Assembly: GCF_030756675.1 (NCBI RefSeq)
Contig: NZ_JAVBXD010000002.1
Coordinates: forward strand, 124,001-188,000
DNA: 64,000 nucleotides
Direction: 5' to 3'
Source: Bacillus multifaciens
GTDB taxonomy: Bacteria > Bacillota > Bacilli > Bacillales > Bacillaceae_G
The notes beneath the pieces are model-generated. The model saw only the letters and a list, made by a program, of their open reading frames with translations. It made no database searches and was not told where the DNA came from. How positions within the stretch are numbered: position 1 is the stretch's first letter; every line of letters begins with the position of its first letter. Made by a program: the position numbers and the translations under genes. Positions 43,919 through 55,050 of this stretch are shown one piece after another.

Positions 43919-46564
43919 ATGTCAAACACGGAAAAAAATTTACCAACAAAATACGATCATATATCCGTAGAAGAAGGCCGTTATAAATGGTGGCTTGAAG
44001 GCAAATATTTTGAAGCAAAAGGAGAAGCTGATAAGCAGCCGTATACAATTGTAATTCCACCTCCGAACGTAACTGGTAAGTTGCACTTAGGTCATGCATG
44101 GGATACAACGCTTCAAGATATTTTAACTCGTACAAAGCGCATGCAAGGCTATGATGTATTATGGCTTCCTGGTATGGACCATGCGGGTATTGCAACACAA
44201 GCGAAAGTAGAAGGGAAACTTCGTGAAGAAGGTATTTCACGTTACGATCTTGGCCGTGAGAAATTCCTTGAAAAAGCATGGGAATGGAAAGAAGAATATG
44301 CTTCTCACATTCGTGAGCAATGGGGAAAAGTTGGTCTAGGATTAGATTACACTCGTGAGCGTTTCACATTAGATAAAGGCTTATCTGATGCGGTTAATAA
44401 AGTATTCGTTCAATTGTACGAAAAAGGTTTAATTTACCGCGGTGAATATATCATTAACTGGGACCCTGCAACACGCACTGCCCTTTCTGATATTGAAGTA
44501 ATTCATAAAGATATTCAAGGTGCATTCTACCATATGAACTACCCATTAACAGACGGTTCTGGTCACATTCGTCTTGCGACAACTCGTCCAGAAACAATGC
44601 TTGGTGATACAGCAGTAGCAGTTCATCCAGAAGATGATCGTTACAAGCATTTAATCGGAAAAACGGTTACACTTCCAATCGTAGAGCGTGAAATTCCGAT
44701 TATTGCTGATGAGTATGTAGAGAAAGATTTCGGAACAGGTGTTGTAAAAATTACACCAGCTCATGATCCGAATGACTTTGAAGTAGGTAACCGTCACGAC
44801 TTACCACGCATTTTAGTAATGAATGAAGATGGAACAATGAACGAAAAAGCTGGTAAGTATAACGGTATGGATCGTTTCGAATGCCGTAAGCAATTAGTAA
44901 AAGACTTGCAAGAAGCTGGCGTATTAGTAGAAATTGAGCCTCATATGCATGCGGTAGGTCATAGTGAGCGTAGCGGAGCAGTTGTTGAACCTTATTTATC
45001 AACACAATGGTTCGTAAAAATGGCACCACTTGCAGAAAAGGCTGTTGCCCTGCAACAAAAAGAAGAAGAAAAAGTAACGTTCGTACCAGATCGTTTTGAG
45101 AACACATACTTACGCTGGATGGAAAACATTCATGACTGGTGTATTTCTCGTCAATTATGGTGGGGACACCGCATCCCAGCTTGGTATCATAAAGAAACTG
45201 GTGAAGTATACGTAGGTACAGAAGCTCCAGCAGATCTCGAAAAATGGGATCAAGATAACGACGTACTTGATACATGGTTTAGTTCAGCGTTATGGCCATT
45301 CTCAACACTGGGTTGGCCAAACGAAGATGCAGCAGACTTCAAACGTTACTATTCAACAGATGCACTTGTAACAGGATATGATATCATCTTCTTCTGGGTA
45401 TCTCGTATGATTTTCCAAGGTCTAGAGTTTACAGGAGAGCGTCCATTTAAAGACGTATTAATTCATGGTCTTGTTCGTGACGAGCAAGGACGTAAAATGA
45501 GTAAGTCTTTAGGTAATGGTATTGATCCAATGGAAGTTATCGAGAAGTATGGTGCAGACGCAATGCGCTTCTTCTTATCAACAGGAAGTGCACCAGGTCA
45601 AGATTTACGCTTTAGCATGGAGAAAGTAGAATCTACTTGGAACTTCATCAATAAAATTTGGAATGCATCTCGTTTCGTATTAATGAACATGGAAGACATG
45701 CAATACGAAGATATTGATTTAACTGGTGAAAAATCAGTTGCAGATAAGTGGATTTTAACTCGTTTAAATGAAACGATTGAAAGTGTAACGCGTAACATGG
45801 ATAAATATGAATTCGGTGAAGCTGGTCGTGCATTATACAACTTTATTTGGGATGATTTCTGTGACTGGTACATTGAAATGGCGAAGCTCCCATTATACGG
45901 CGAAGATGAAGCAGCAAAGAAAACAACTCGTTCTGTTTTAGCGTACGTACTAGATCAAACAATGCGCCTGTTACACCCATTCATGCCATTCGTAACAGAG
46001 AAAATTTGGCAACACTTACCTCATGAAGGTGAATCTATTACAGTAGCAGCATGGCCAACAGTTCGCGAAGATTTACAAGATAAAGAAGCAGCGGCAGAAA
46101 TGCACCTTCTTGTTGATATCATTCGCTCTGTTCGTAATATCCGTGCGGAAGTAAATACACCAATGAGCAAAAAAGTTCAAATGCAAATCAAAGCAAAAGA
46201 CGAAACAGTACTAGCGCAGCTTACGAAAAATAGCTCTTACATTGAGCGCTTCTGTAATCCAAGTGAATTAACAATTCAAACGGATTTACAAGCACCGGAA
46301 AAAGCGATGACAGCAATTGTATCAGGTGCAGAGTTATTCTTACCGTTAGCTGATCTAATCAACCTTGATGAAGAAAAAGCACGTCTTGAAAAAGAACTTG
46401 AGAAGTTCGACAAAGAAGTAGAACGTGTACAGAAGAAACTTTCCAATCAAGGTTTCGTAGCAAAAGCTCCAGCTGCAGTTATTGAAGGAGAGCGCGCGAA
46501 AGAGCAAGATTATCTAGAAAAACGCGAAGCAGTTCGCCAACGTCTAGCAGATCTGCAAAAATAA
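43919..46564 (+). CDS. valS: Valyl-tRNA synthetase
   Basis: Class I synthetase charging tRNA-Val, 881 residues. The HIGH-type motif is [15 protein letters not shown] (47-61), the CP1 editing domain includes [20 protein letters not shown], the KMSKS motif is [10 protein letters not shown], and the C-terminal coiled coil ([20 protein letters not shown]) binds tRNA. GGAGGG precedes the ATG. Controlled by the T-box leader. Strong codon bias. Confidence 0.97.
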   Translation: MSNTEKNLPTKYDHISVEEGRYKWWLEGKYFEAKGEADKQPYTIVIPPPNVTGKLHLGHAWDTTLQDILTRTKRMQGYDVLWLPGMDHAGIATQAKVEGKLREEGISRYDLGREKFLEKAWEWKEEYASHIREQWGKVGLGLDYTRERFTLDKGLSDAVNKVFVQLYEKGLIYRGEYIINWDPATRTALSDIEVIHKDIQGAFYHMNYPLTDGSGHIRLATTRPETMLGDTAVAVHPEDDRYKHLIGKTVTLPIVEREIPIIADEYVEKDFGTGVVKITPAHDPNDFEVGNRHDLPRILVMNEDGTMNEKAGKYNGMDRFECRKQLVKDLQEAGVLVEIEPHMHAVGHSERSGAVVEPYLSTQWFVKMAPLAEKAVALQQKEEEKVTFVPDRFENTYLRWMENIHDWCISRQLWWGHRIPAWYHKETGEVYVGTEAPADLEKWDQDNDVLDTWFSSALWPFSTLGWPNEDAADFKRYYSTDALVTGYDIIFFWVSRMIFQGLEFTGERPFKDVLIHGLVRDEQGRKMSKSLGNGIDPMEVIEKYGADAMRFFLSTGSAPGQDLRFSMEKVESTWNFINKIWNASRFVLMNMEDMQYEDIDLTGEKSVADKWILTRLNETIESVTRNMDKYEFGEAGRALYNFIWDDFCDWYIEMAKLPLYGEDEAAKKTTRSVLAYVLDQTMRLLHPFMPFVTEKIWQHLPHEGESITVAAWPTVREDLQDKEAAAEMHLLVDIIRSVRNIRAEVNTPMSKKVQMQIKAKDETVLAQLTKNSSYIERFCNPSELTIQTDLQAPEKAMTAIVSGAELFLPLADLINLDEEKARLEKELEKFDKEVERVQKKLSNQGFVAKAPAAVIEGERAKEQDYLEKREAVRQRLADLQK

Positions 46565-46576
46565 GTTATTTTAAAT

Positions 46577-46650
46577 AACGAACCAAGGAAAAGATTGTCC
46601 TGTTTGAGTATAATAGGGCTAAAGCAATCTTTTGCTTTGGTTCGTTTTTT
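46577..46650 (+). terminator. Long-stem terminator between valS and folC
   Basis: About 21 bp of pairing (AACGAACCAA...AAAAGATTG with CAATCTTTT...TTGGTTCGTT) around a 27-nt loop, then a T run. Confidence 0.8.
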
Positions 46651-46672
46651 GATGGAAAGGGGAATGGTATAC

Positions 46673-47983
46673 GTGATACATACATATGAAGAAGCAATCG
46701 GCTGGATTCATAGCCGTTTAAAATTTGGTATAAAACCAGGGTTAGAGCGCATGGAGTGGATGTTAGAGGAACTCGGAAATCCAGAACGTCATATAAAATG
46801 TGTTCATCTTGCGGGAACAAACGGAAAAGGTTCAACTCTCACATATATGCGCTATATGTTACAGGCGGCAGAGTACAAAGTAGGGACATTTACTTCTCCG
46901 TATATTGAAACATTTAATGAACGGATTAGTGTGAATGGTGTACCAATGGCAGATCAAGAAATTGCAGATCTTGTAAATGTGGTCAAACCTGTTGTGGAAA
47001 AGTTAGATGAAACAAATTTAGGTGAAGCGACAGAATTTGAAATTATTACTGTTATGGCGCTGTATTATTTTGCAAAGATGAATATGTGTGACATCGTTTT
47101 ATTTGAGACAGGACTTGGAGGACGCTTCGATTCAACGAATGTCATTCACCCTGTACTTTCAATTATTACAAATATCGGTCATGATCATATGCACATTTTA
47201 GGAGATACGTTAGAAGCGATTGCATTTGAAAAGGCGGGAATAATAAAATCAGGTGTTCCTATAATAACTGGCGTGCAGCAAAACGAAGCATTAGAAGTTA
47301 TCCGTACAGCTGCTAATAGAAAACGTTCTAACTTATATGAACTAGGAGATCAAATGCAAGTAGAACATCTTTCTTCAGAAAAAGAAGGAGAACGTTTTAC
47401 ATTCTCGTCTCCATTCCATACGTATGAAGATCTTTTCATTTCCATGAAAGGCCAGCATCAAGTACAAAATGCGGCGCTAGCACTTATGGCGATGTCGTAT
47501 CTAAAAGTATATCAAGCATTTTTAATTGATGAAGAGCACATTCGAAAAGGATTAGCTGAAGCATATTGGATTGGGCGGTTTGAACAACTTTCAACTCACC
47601 CGCATGTCATTATTGATGGCGCGCACAATCCAGAAGGCATACATAGCCTTGTAGAAACTGTTCGTGCACACTACAGTGAAAAACGAATTATTATTTTATT
47701 TACAGCACTTGGGGACAAGCAGCTGGATGAAATGGTTGGACAATTAGAAACAATTGCAGATGAAATGATTTTTACAACGTTCACGTTTGATCGTGCTATC
47801 TCTGCCGAGGCTCTTGCTGCTCATTCAAAGCGAGAATCAAAACATATTTTTGAAAATTGGCAGGAAGCGATTAGTAGGGCAATGGATTGTTTACAAGAAG
47901 AGGATGTTTTCTTGCTAACAGGTTCTCTTTATTTCATATCTGAAGCTCGTAAATATGTAGTTCAAAAAACTAGACAGAAATAA
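46673..47983 (+). CDS. folC: Folylpolyglutamate synthase/dihydrofolate synthase
   Basis: Adds glutamate to folates, 436 residues. The P-loop is HLAGTNGKGST near residue 50, followed by FETGLGGRFDSTN, TNIGHDHMHILGDT and IIDGAHNPEG, all FolC signatures. The start is GTG (MIHTYEEAIGWIHSRLKFG), 9 nt after AAGGGG; longer frames start inside the terminator stem. In B. subtilis comC follows; here it is missing and spoIIB comes next. Confidence 0.93.
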   Translation: MIHTYEEAIGWIHSRLKFGIKPGLERMEWMLEELGNPERHIKCVHLAGTNGKGSTLTYMRYMLQAAEYKVGTFTSPYIETFNERISVNGVPMADQEIADLVNVVKPVVEKLDETNLGEATEFEIITVMALYYFAKMNMCDIVLFETGLGGRFDSTNVIHPVLSIITNIGHDHMHILGDTLEAIAFEKAGIIKSGVPIITGVQQNEALEVIRTAANRKRSNLYELGDQMQVEHLSSEKEGERFTFSSPFHTYEDLFISMKGQHQVQNAALALMAMSYLKVYQAFLIDEEHIRKGLAEAYWIGRFEQLSTHPHVIIDGAHNPEGIHSLVETVRAHYSEKRIIILFTALGDKQLDEMVGQLETIADEMIFTTFTFDRAISAEALAAHSKRESKHIFENWQEAISRAMDCLQEEDVFLLTGSLYFISEARKYVVQKTRQK

Positions 47984-48000
47984 GCTGTCTAGTTTTTTTG
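47968..48000 (+). terminator. Terminator of folC
   Basis: Arms AAACTAGACAG/CTGTCTAGTTT with T run; overlaps the folC stop codon. Confidence 0.9.
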
Positions 48001-48139
48001 TTCTACAAATAAAGACGCAAGCATACATATAAGATAACAATATAGGATAATTTGGCGAATCTCTTTGACAAGTATCTCGTTTTTTTTTGAAACGAGTATG
48101 ATACGATGCTGGCAATGATAAGAAGTAAGGAGTGGGGGT

Positions 48140-49084
48140 ATGGACAAACAATCGCGACCAATTTCAATTAAGGTGAATGGAACGGAATCAAATTATATAG
48201 AGAAGAAAGAAGAGGAAACAAAAAAAGAAGAGTTTGATTGGATGATCCCGGAGAATACGGTGACAAGTAATGTTGTGCCGTTTCAAAAACATGCAGCATC
48301 TATACGTAAAGGGAAAAAGGGATGGAGTAATAGGTTTATTTTCACGGTATCTACAGCGATTGTAATTGGGACAGGGTTTGGAATGGGAATGCTGCACTTA
48401 CTAACGGGACAAGAAACAGTTCGCGAAACGACAGCCCCGGCAGCAAATGTTACAGAGAAAAATGAAACAAAAAAACCGACAAATGAGAAAACAGCACCAC
48501 AGGCTTTAGCACCGCTGACGATTTATTTTGTGCAGGGCGGAGTCTTTTCTTCGAAAGAAAAGGGACAGGCATCATTAAAGGAGTTACAAGAAAATGGAGT
48601 CACTGGAGCAATTATGCAGTCAGGGGATAAATATTTACTCGTTCTTGGGATGGCACATGATGAGCAATCTGTTATGCAGCTAATTACGCAATATAAACAA
48701 AAAGATATATCAGTTGTGAAAAAGAAATGGGAGATTACAGATCAAGCGCTTTTAAAACAGGATCAAGAATATGGAGCGCTTTTAGAAAAGCTGCAATCGT
48801 TGTTTGGGAAACTATTGCAACAAACCGCTGCATTGCAGTCCGGAAACAAAATAAGTAAAGCACATATGGAACAGATTGAAACTGAATGGAAAGCAATAAA
48901 AAAAGAAGAGGCGGCATTAAAGCGGGATGATTTAAAAAAGTTGTTTACGTATGCATCAGTGGCGGTGCAAACAATAGAACAAGAGAAACAAGATATGGAA
49001 ACAATGACGAAATTACAGCAAGTGTTAGTAGATAGTTTTCTTTCTTATGAAAAAATAGTTTCACAAAAAAACAAAAACGTATAA
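48140..49084 (+). CDS. spoIIB: SpoIIB-like sporulation protein with SPOR domain
   Basis: 314 residues: an N-terminal cytoplasmic region of about 70 residues, one membrane helix near 76-96 (FIFTVSTAIVIGTGFGMGML), a linker and a SPOR-type domain at about 125-200 (IYFVQGGVFSSKEKGQASLKEL) that binds septal peptidoglycan, then a helical tail. In B. subtilis SpoIIB helps target engulfment proteins to the septum. Assignment rests on architecture and position between folC and maf. Confidence 0.82.
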   Translation: MDKQSRPISIKVNGTESNYIEKKEEETKKEEFDWMIPENTVTSNVVPFQKHAASIRKGKKGWSNRFIFTVSTAIVIGTGFGMGMLHLLTGQETVRETTAPAANVTEKNETKKPTNEKTAPQALAPLTIYFVQGGVFSSKEKGQASLKELQENGVTGAIMQSGDKYLLVLGMAHDEQSVMQLITQYKQKDISVVKKKWEITDQALLKQDQEYGALLEKLQSLFGKLLQQTAALQSGNKISKAHMEQIETEWKAIKKEEAALKRDDLKKLFTYASVAVQTIEQEKQDMETMTKLQQVLVDSFLSYEKIVSQKNKNV

Positions 49085-49109
49085 TAATGATATAAATACA
49101 AATTAAAGA

Positions 49110-49275
49110 ATCGACATAAAACCCTCTTTCTTTTTAGGCGAACGAGAGCATCTGGCCGTGCATAGAAGCGGTCAGGGCCTTTTTTGCCACATACAAGGTT
49201 TAAAACAAAAGGAAAAAGTAAGTAGTTTACATAGCAGTGATTTATATGTCGAAAAATTAAAATGGATATATAGAT
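49110..49275 (+). repeat. ~190-bp interspersed repeat, copy F
   Basis: Core GCATAGAAGCGGTCAGGGCC followed by TTTTTTGCCACA and CATAGCAGTGATTTATATG, ending AAAATGGATATATAGATG. It lies just after spoIIB, and its shortened hairpin CTGGCCG/CGGTCAG may act as a weak terminator. Confidence 0.75.
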
Positions 49276-49332
49276 GAGATTTCAATTACACATCAGCATG
49301 TGGGTGCTTTTTTCTATTACTTATTTGTACTG

Positions 49333-49376
49333 AAGAAAGGGAAAGCAAGGTTGTGCTTTTTCCTTTCTTTTGTATT
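49333..49376 (+). terminator. Terminator-like hairpin upstream of maf
   Basis: GAAAGGGAAAGCA pairs with TGCTTTTTCCTTTC, followed by a T-rich tract. Confidence 0.65.
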
Positions 49377-49479
49377 TTTTAAAAAGAAAAATGATATTTT
49401 TAAAATTTGAGGAGAATCTATACATTTAGTATGGTTATGCTATATCTTCCCGCTAATTTTAAAAATGAAAGGAGAACGT

Positions 49480-50040
49480 ATGAAAAAACTTATTTTAGCG
49501 TCTGGTTCACCAAGACGTAAAGAATTACTTGAGCTTGTGGATATGCCATTTGAGGTTGTAGTTAGTGATGTAGAAGAAACGATTGGGGCGTATTCATCAC
49601 CGCATGATATCGTGATGTCACTTGCGCTGCAAAAAGCATCTGCTGTAGCAAAGGATTACGAAGACTATATTGTGCTTGGAGCTGATACAATCGTTACTTT
49701 CGAGTCGCGTATTCTAGGAAAACCAGAGGATGAGAGTGAAGCGAAAGAAATGTTACGGTTCTTATCAGGAAAAACTCATGAGGTGTATACAGGAGTTGCT
49801 CTTATTTCAAAAGAAAAAACAGTGACATTTTATGAGCGTGCAGAAGTAACGTTTTGGGAATTAACTGAAGAAGAAATTCATGCATATGTGCAAACGAAAG
49901 AACCGCTTGATAAAGCAGGTAGCTATGGGATACAGGGAAAAGGTGCAATTTTTGTTCAGCATATACAAGGTGATTATTATGCGATTGTTGGCTTGCCGAT
50001 TGCACGTGTTGTGCGCGAGTTGAAACAATTTAATATGTAA
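49480..50040 (+). CDS. maf: Maf-family nucleotide pyrophosphatase
   Basis: 186-residue dTTP/UTP pyrophosphatase of the YhdE type, a non-canonical nucleotide house-cleaner. Motifs are [14 protein letters not shown] at the N-terminus, [11 protein letters not shown] and [21 protein letters not shown] is 7 nt before this ATG; a frame five codons longer contains that site and is rejected. It begins the maf-radC-mreBCD-minCD series. Confidence 0.95.
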   Translation: MKKLILASGSPRRKELLELVDMPFEVVVSDVEETIGAYSSPHDIVMSLALQKASAVAKDYEDYIVLGADTIVTFESRILGKPEDESEAKEMLRFLSGKTHEVYTGVALISKEKTVTFYERAEVTFWELTEEEIHAYVQTKEPLDKAGSYGIQGKGAIFVQHIQGDYYAIVGLPIARVVRELKQFNM

Positions 50041-50053
50041 AGGAGGCTGGAAT

Positions 50054-50731
50054 ATGAGCTGCATTCGTGATGTTGTGAAAGAAGATCAACCACGGGAGCG
50101 TTTATTGCTAGAAGGAGCAAGCAGCTTATCAAACACAGAACTTCTCGCTATATTACTTCGAACAGGTTCAAAAGAGGAGTCGGTCTTAACATTAGCAAAC
50201 CGAATTTTGCATTACTTTGACGGATTACGAATGTTAAAAGATGCAACAATTGAAGAGATGACAAGCATTCATGGCGTTGGGGTGGCAAAAGCATCCCAAC
50301 TTATTGCTGCTTTTGAACTTGGACGAAGAATGGTACGCTTAGAGTATCAAAATAGATATAGCATTCGTAATCCAGAAGATTGCGCACGTTATATGATGGA
50401 GGAGATGCGCTTTTTACAACAGGAACATTTTGTATGTTTATATTTAAATACGAAAAATCAAGTGATGCATCGACAAACAGTATTTATTGGAAGTTTGAAT
50501 GCCTCGATTGTGCATCCGCGTGAGGTGTTCAAGGAAGCTTTTCGCCGCGCTGCTGCCTCTATTATCTGTCTTCATAATCATCCTTCGGGCGACCCCACGC
50601 CAAGCCGAGAAGATATTGAAGTCACGAAAAGGCTTGTAGAATGCGGGAGAATTATTGGGATTGAAATTCTCGATCATATTATTATTGGTGACCATAAATT
50701 CGTTAGTTTAAAAGATAAAGGTCATATTTAA
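50054..50731 (+). CDS. radC: RadC-family JAMM-domain protein
   Basis: 225 residues: a helix-hairpin-helix region (about 60-95, GVGVAKASQLIAAFELGRR) and a JAMM metalloprotease-like domain with HNHPSGDPTPSREDI. Despite the name, a DNA repair role is unsupported in most species. AAGGAGGC precedes the ATG. Confidence 0.94.
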   Translation: MSCIRDVVKEDQPRERLLLEGASSLSNTELLAILLRTGSKEESVLTLANRILHYFDGLRMLKDATIEEMTSIHGVGVAKASQLIAAFELGRRMVRLEYQNRYSIRNPEDCARYMMEEMRFLQQEHFVCLYLNTKNQVMHRQTVFIGSLNASIVHPREVFKEAFRRAAASIICLHNHPSGDPTPSREDIEVTKRLVECGRIIGIEILDHIIIGDHKFVSLKDKGHI

Positions 50732-50899
50732 GACTATTTTTTTTCTTTATTTTGTTTTATAATGTGAGTTATGAGTTTTTTGTAGGCTTTCGTCTACACT
50801 ATAACAGAGAACATGTAAAAACGTTATGTTTTATATAAATATAATAATATTGAAAGAAAAATGAGCAATTTGTCAAAATTAGAAAGGAAGATATAGAAT

Positions 50900-51916
50900 A
50901 TGTTTGGATTTGGTGGTTTTACTCGTGACCTTGGGATAGACTTAGGAACAGCGAATACGCTTGTATACGTAAAAGGGAAAGGTGTCGTTGTACGCGAGCC
51001 ATCTGTTGTGGCATTGCAAACAGACACAAAGCAAATTGTTGCAGTTGGTAACGATGCAAAACAAATGATTGGTCGTACACCAGGAAATGTTGTAGCACTT
51101 CGTCCGATGAAAGACGGTGTTATCGCTGATTATGAAACAACAGCAACAATGATGAAATATTATATTCAACAAGCACAGAAATCAAATGGCTTCTTCTCTC
51201 GTAAGCCATATGTAATGGTATGTGTACCATCTGGTATTACAGCGGTTGAAAAACGTGCAGTAATCGATGCAACTCGTCAAGCAGGTGCACGCGATGCATA
51301 TCCAATTGAAGAACCATTTGCAGCTGCAATTGGTGCGAATTTACCTGTTTGGGAACCAACTGGTAGTATGGTTGTAGATATCGGCGGTGGTACAACAGAA
51401 GTAGCGATTATCTCTCTTGGCGGTATTGTAACAAGCCAATCTGTTCGTGTTGCCGGTGATGAAATGGACGATGCAATTATTCAGTACATTAAGAAAAACT
51501 ACAATTTAATGATCGGGGAACGAACTTCAGAAGCATTAAAATTAGAAATCGGTTCTGCTGGCGAGCCAGAAGGTGTTGAGCCAATGGATATTCGTGGTCG
51601 TGATTTAGTGACTGGATTACCAAAAACAGTATCGATTCGCCCAGAAGAAATTGCATCAGCGTTAAAAGATACTGTAGATGCAATTGTTGAATCTGTAAAA
51701 AATACATTAGAAAAAACTCCGCCAGAATTAGCAGCGGATATTATGGATCGCGGTATTGTTTTAACAGGTGGCGGTGCATTGCTTCGTAATTTAGATAAAG
51801 TAATTAGCGAAGAAACAAATATGCCAGTTCTTGTTGCAGAAAATCCATTAGATTGCGTAGCAATTGGAACAGGTAAAGCGTTAGACAACATCGACCTTTT
51901 CAAAAATGCTCGATAA
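50900..51916 (+). CDS. mreB: Rod-shape-determining actin homologue MreB
   Basis: 338-residue bacterial actin guiding lateral wall synthesis. Phosphate-binding motifs are [40 protein letters not shown] and the adenosine motif [13 protein letters not shown]. The first residues [10 protein letters not shown] fit the membrane-binding N-terminus. AGGAAG precedes the ATG. mreC and mreD follow. Confidence 0.97.
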   Translation: MFGFGGFTRDLGIDLGTANTLVYVKGKGVVVREPSVVALQTDTKQIVAVGNDAKQMIGRTPGNVVALRPMKDGVIADYETTATMMKYYIQQAQKSNGFFSRKPYVMVCVPSGITAVEKRAVIDATRQAGARDAYPIEEPFAAAIGANLPVWEPTGSMVVDIGGGTTEVAIISLGGIVTSQSVRVAGDEMDDAIIQYIKKNYNLMIGERTSEALKLEIGSAGEPEGVEPMDIRGRDLVTGLPKTVSIRPEEIASALKDTVDAIVESVKNTLEKTPPELAADIMDRGIVLTGGGALLRNLDKVISEETNMPVLVAENPLDCVAIGTGKALDNIDLFKNAR

Positions 51917-51965
51917 AATCCATTATTTCAACACAAAAAATTAGTGAATTTAAGAGGGTGTGAAC

Positions 51966-52820
51966 GTGCCACAGTTTTTCTTAAACAAAAGATTAATTGT
52001 TTTATTAGTTAGTATTATTCTTCTCGTGGCATTGATCGGAATCTCATTGAAAGAACGGAAAAATCTAACGTGGCCAGAGCAGTTTGTAAAGGATACCGTA
52101 GGAGTTGTAGAACGTGTATTTCAAAAGCCAGCGAATTATGTTGCCGGATTCTTTGAGAACGTAGAAGATGTAAAGCGCACGTATGAAGAAAATAAAGAAT
52201 TAAAAGCAAAATTGGACAAGTATGCAGAGCTGTCCGTAAAAGTAAAAGAATTAGAAAAAACAAATGAAGAACTTCGTGATATTCTTGGAAAAAAAGATAC
52301 ACTTAGTGATTTTAAACCGATTCAAGCAACTGTTATTGCTCGTAATCCAGATAAATGGAATGACTTAATCGGGATTGATAAAGGTGCACAACAAGGCATT
52401 CAAAAAGATGCGGCTGTTATTACATCAAAAGGTTTAATTGGAAAAGTAAAAAGTGTTTCACAGTTTACTTCAACAGTTGAGCTAATCAGCTCATTAAACC
52501 GAACAAATCGTATTTCAGCTGTTGTCCGAGGAGATAGTAATGTTTTCGGATTAATTGAAGGGTACGATAAAGAGAAGCAGCAGCTTGTTTTCACAAAAAT
52601 CCCATCTGGTGTGAAAGTAGAGAAGGATCAAACAGTTGTAACTTCTGGTCTTGGCGGTGTGTTCCCAGATGGATTGGTTATCGGACAAATCGTTGAGGTA
52701 ACAGCGGATGAGTACGGATTGACACAAACAGCTTATATCAAGCCTGCAGCAGACTTAAGTGATGTTAGTAATGTTATGGTTGCCAAACGGACTATGTCGA
52801 CAGTAGATTTAGGGAAATAG
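51966..52820 (+). CDS. mreC: Rod-shape-determining protein MreC
   Basis: 284 residues with one membrane helix (about 8-27), a coiled coil at 65-105 (YEENKELKAKLDKYAELSVK) and an extracellular beta domain (GLIGKVKSVSQFTSTVELIS). It links MreB to cell-wall enzymes. The GTG chosen lies 8 nt after AGAGGG; a GTG two codons earlier abuts that site. Confidence 0.95.
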   Translation: MPQFFLNKRLIVLLVSIILLVALIGISLKERKNLTWPEQFVKDTVGVVERVFQKPANYVAGFFENVEDVKRTYEENKELKAKLDKYAELSVKVKELEKTNEELRDILGKKDTLSDFKPIQATVIARNPDKWNDLIGIDKGAQQGIQKDAAVITSKGLIGKVKSVSQFTSTVELISSLNRTNRISAVVRGDSNVFGLIEGYDKEKQQLVFTKIPSGVKVEKDQTVVTSGLGGVFPDGLVIGQIVEVTADEYGLTQTAYIKPAADLSDVSNVMVAKRTMSTVDLGK

Positions 52821-52832
52821 GAGGGGGAAGAG

Positions 52833-53375
52833 ATGGAGATTTTAAAAAAAGCGATTCTTCCTCTTCTACTTCTTTTCGTATTTGTATTGGAGAATATGTT
52901 TTCTACTATTGTTCCAACGAGTCTTTTTTGGAAGGATACAATTGTAGCACCGCATTTTTTAATGATTGTTTTATGCTTTATTGCAATTTACTTTAATTCT
53001 GTACATGGCATTTACTATGGGCTATTATTTGGATTTTTGTTTGATATCGTACATACAGAATTAGTTGGTGTGTATATATTTGCTTATCCAATTTTAGTGT
53101 ATCTTGTCTACCAGGCAATGCGAATTTTGCAAGTGAACCTTTTTATTGTGTTCTTTATTGTATTAGCAAGTATTGCTGCGCTAGAGTATTATGTGTATGG
53201 ATTTTTGACGTTAATTGGTCGTGTTCATATGCCAGCGCATATCTTTTTCACAGATCGTCTTCTTCCGACGCTGTTGTTGAACGGAATTTTTTTACTGCTA
53301 TTTTGCTTCCCACTGCAACGATATCTTTTACGTCTTTCAGACGCTATGGAAGAAAAAGAAAAAAGGATTTTCTGA
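52833..53375 (+). CDS. mreD: Rod-shape-determining protein MreD
   Basis: 180 residues with five to six membrane helices (for example ILPLLLLFVFVLENMFSTIV, NGIFLLLFCFPLQRYLL). It is a small membrane partner of MreC. It lies 12 bp after mreC behind GGAGGGGG. Confidence 0.93.
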   Translation: MEILKKAILPLLLLFVFVLENMFSTIVPTSLFWKDTIVAPHFLMIVLCFIAIYFNSVHGIYYGLLFGFLFDIVHTELVGVYIFAYPILVYLVYQAMRILQVNLFIVFFIVLASIAALEYYVYGFLTLIGRVHMPAHIFFTDRLLPTLLLNGIFLLLFCFPLQRYLLRLSDAMEEKEKRIF

Positions 53376-53410
53376 TTTTATGTCGAATTAAATCGGTGGG
53401 GTGAGCATTG

Positions 53411-54097
53411 GTGACAGAAAAAAAGCAACATAATGTGACTATAAAAGGAACGAAAGATGGTTTAGCATTACATCTGGATGATTCCTGTTCATTTCGTGAA
53501 TTGCTGCAAGAACTTGACGAAAAGCTTTCCACTCATTACTACGAGGGTGATGGACGCTCTCTTATTGAAGTGCAGGTTAAAGTTGGAAATCGTTATGTAA
53601 CAGAGGTTCAACAAGAAGAGTTGCGCACGTTAATTCGTAACAAAAAGAATTTAGTCGTAGATTCTATTGAGAGTGATGTTGTAACGAAAGAACAAGCGGT
53701 GGCATGGAAAGAAGAAACAGAAATTGTTTCTGTTTCAAAAATTGTTCGCTCAGGTCAAATATTGCATGTAAAAGGCGATTTATTATTGATTGGAGATGTG
53801 AATCCAGGCGGTACGGTTATCGCTGGAGGAAATATTTTTATTATTGGAGCATTACGAGGAATTGCACATGCTGGATATTATGGGGATGCAGAAGCTGTTA
53901 TAGCAGCTTCTGTTATGAATCCAATGCAGCTTCGGATTAGCGATGTGACAACGCGCGCTCCTGAGGAGAAAGAAGACGGGGCGGAAGGGGCAGAATGTGC
54001 CTACATTAATGAGAACAATCACATTGTTGTCGATCGCATTCAACTTCTCACTCATCTTAGACCTAATTTAACAAGGTTAGAAAGGGGAATTGTATAG
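53411..54097 (+). CDS. minC: Septum site-determining protein MinC
   Basis: 228-residue FtsZ inhibitor. The N-terminal domain covers about 1-100 and the C-terminal beta-helix has [40 protein letters not shown] and HAGYYGD. The start is GTG behind GGTGGGG; the TTG one codon earlier is less likely. minD follows after 2 bp. Confidence 0.95.
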   Translation: MTEKKQHNVTIKGTKDGLALHLDDSCSFRELLQELDEKLSTHYYEGDGRSLIEVQVKVGNRYVTEVQQEELRTLIRNKKNLVVDSIESDVVTKEQAVAWKEETEIVSVSKIVRSGQILHVKGDLLLIGDVNPGGTVIAGGNIFIIGALRGIAHAGYYGDAEAVIAASVMNPMQLRISDVTTRAPEEKEDGAEGAECAYINENNHIVVDRIQLLTHLRPNLTRLERGIV

Positions 54098-54099
54098 CT

Positions 54100-54897
54100 G
54101 TGGGAGAGGCAATAGTTATTACATCTGGAAAAGGCGGAGTAGGTAAAACTACAACGTCTGCAAATATTGGTACAGCCTTGGCGTTATCCGGGAAAAAAAT
54201 ATGTTTAATTGATACAGATATCGGCTTGCGAAATTTAGACGTAGTAATGGGATTGGAAAACCGTATTGTATATGATCTTGTTGATGTTGTTGAAGGACGT
54301 TGTCGTTTACCTCAAGCTCTTATTAGAGATAAGCGCTTTGATGAACTTTATTTATTACCTGCAGCACAAACGAGTGACAAGTCGGCAGTAACACCCGAAC
54401 AAATGGAAGAATTAATACAACAATTACGTCAAGATTATGATTACATATTAATTGATTGCCCAGCCGGTATTGAACAAGGTTTTAAAAACGCTGTGGCAGG
54501 TGCTGATAAAGCGATTGTTGTCACAACACCAGAAGTATCTTCAATGCGTGATGCTGATCGGATTATCGGACTATTGGAAAAAGAAGATATCGAGCCGCCT
54601 AAGTTAATTATCAATCGTGTCCGCAGTCATATGTTACATGAACAGGATATGTTGGATGTAGATGAAATTGTACGTACCTTGTCTATTGAATTACTTGGGA
54701 TCGTTGAAGATGATGATGCGGTGATTCGAGCAACAAATACAGGAGAGCCTGTAGCATTGCAGCCGAGTGGAAAGGCATCCATTGCTTATCGAAATATCGC
54801 AAGACGTTTGCTTGGAGAAAATGTACCATTGCAACCGCTTGAAAATGAAAAAAAATCAGTATTTACGAAAATGAAAAAATTCTTCGGAATACGTTAA
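54100..54897 (+). CDS. minD: Septum site-determining ATPase MinD
   Basis: 265-residue ParA-type ATPase. The deviant Walker A is SGKGGVGKTTT (residues 9-19), with LIDTDIGLRNLD and YILIDCPAGIEQG; the C-terminal amphipathic helix KSVFTKMKKFFGIR anchors it to the membrane. It recruits MinC. The start is GTG, rather far from the nearest AAAGGGG, probably translated by coupling to minC. Confidence 0.97.
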   Translation: MGEAIVITSGKGGVGKTTTSANIGTALALSGKKICLIDTDIGLRNLDVVMGLENRIVYDLVDVVEGRCRLPQALIRDKRFDELYLLPAAQTSDKSAVTPEQMEELIQQLRQDYDYILIDCPAGIEQGFKNAVAGADKAIVVTTPEVSSMRDADRIIGLLEKEDIEPPKLIINRVRSHMLHEQDMLDVDEIVRTLSIELLGIVEDDDAVIRATNTGEPVALQPSGKASIAYRNIARRLLGENVPLQPLENEKKSVFTKMKKFFGIR

Positions 54898-54898
54898 G

Positions 54899-54931
54899 AG
54901 CGCTTCGCATATATGTGGAGTGCTTTTTTTT
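54899..54931 (+). terminator. Terminator of minCD
   Basis: AGCGCTTCGCA pairs with TGTGGAGTGCT using several G-U pairs, then eight T. Confidence 0.75.
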
Positions 54932-55050
54932 GTTTTAAGGATAGCTGCTCGTATACGCTCTGACCTTCTAGGAGAAAAGCATTCCCATGAATATCTTTCC
55001 CGGACAACTCATACATATGTACAAACTGATGGAAAGAGGAAGGGGTCAGG

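Noticed and set aside
44751-45275. 174-codon frame antisense to valS
   Set aside because: Shadow of a strongly biased real gene, no ribosome binding site.
50781-50800. TGTAGGC...GTCTACA dyad before mreB
   Set aside because: Short, imperfect and single; not enough to call an operator.
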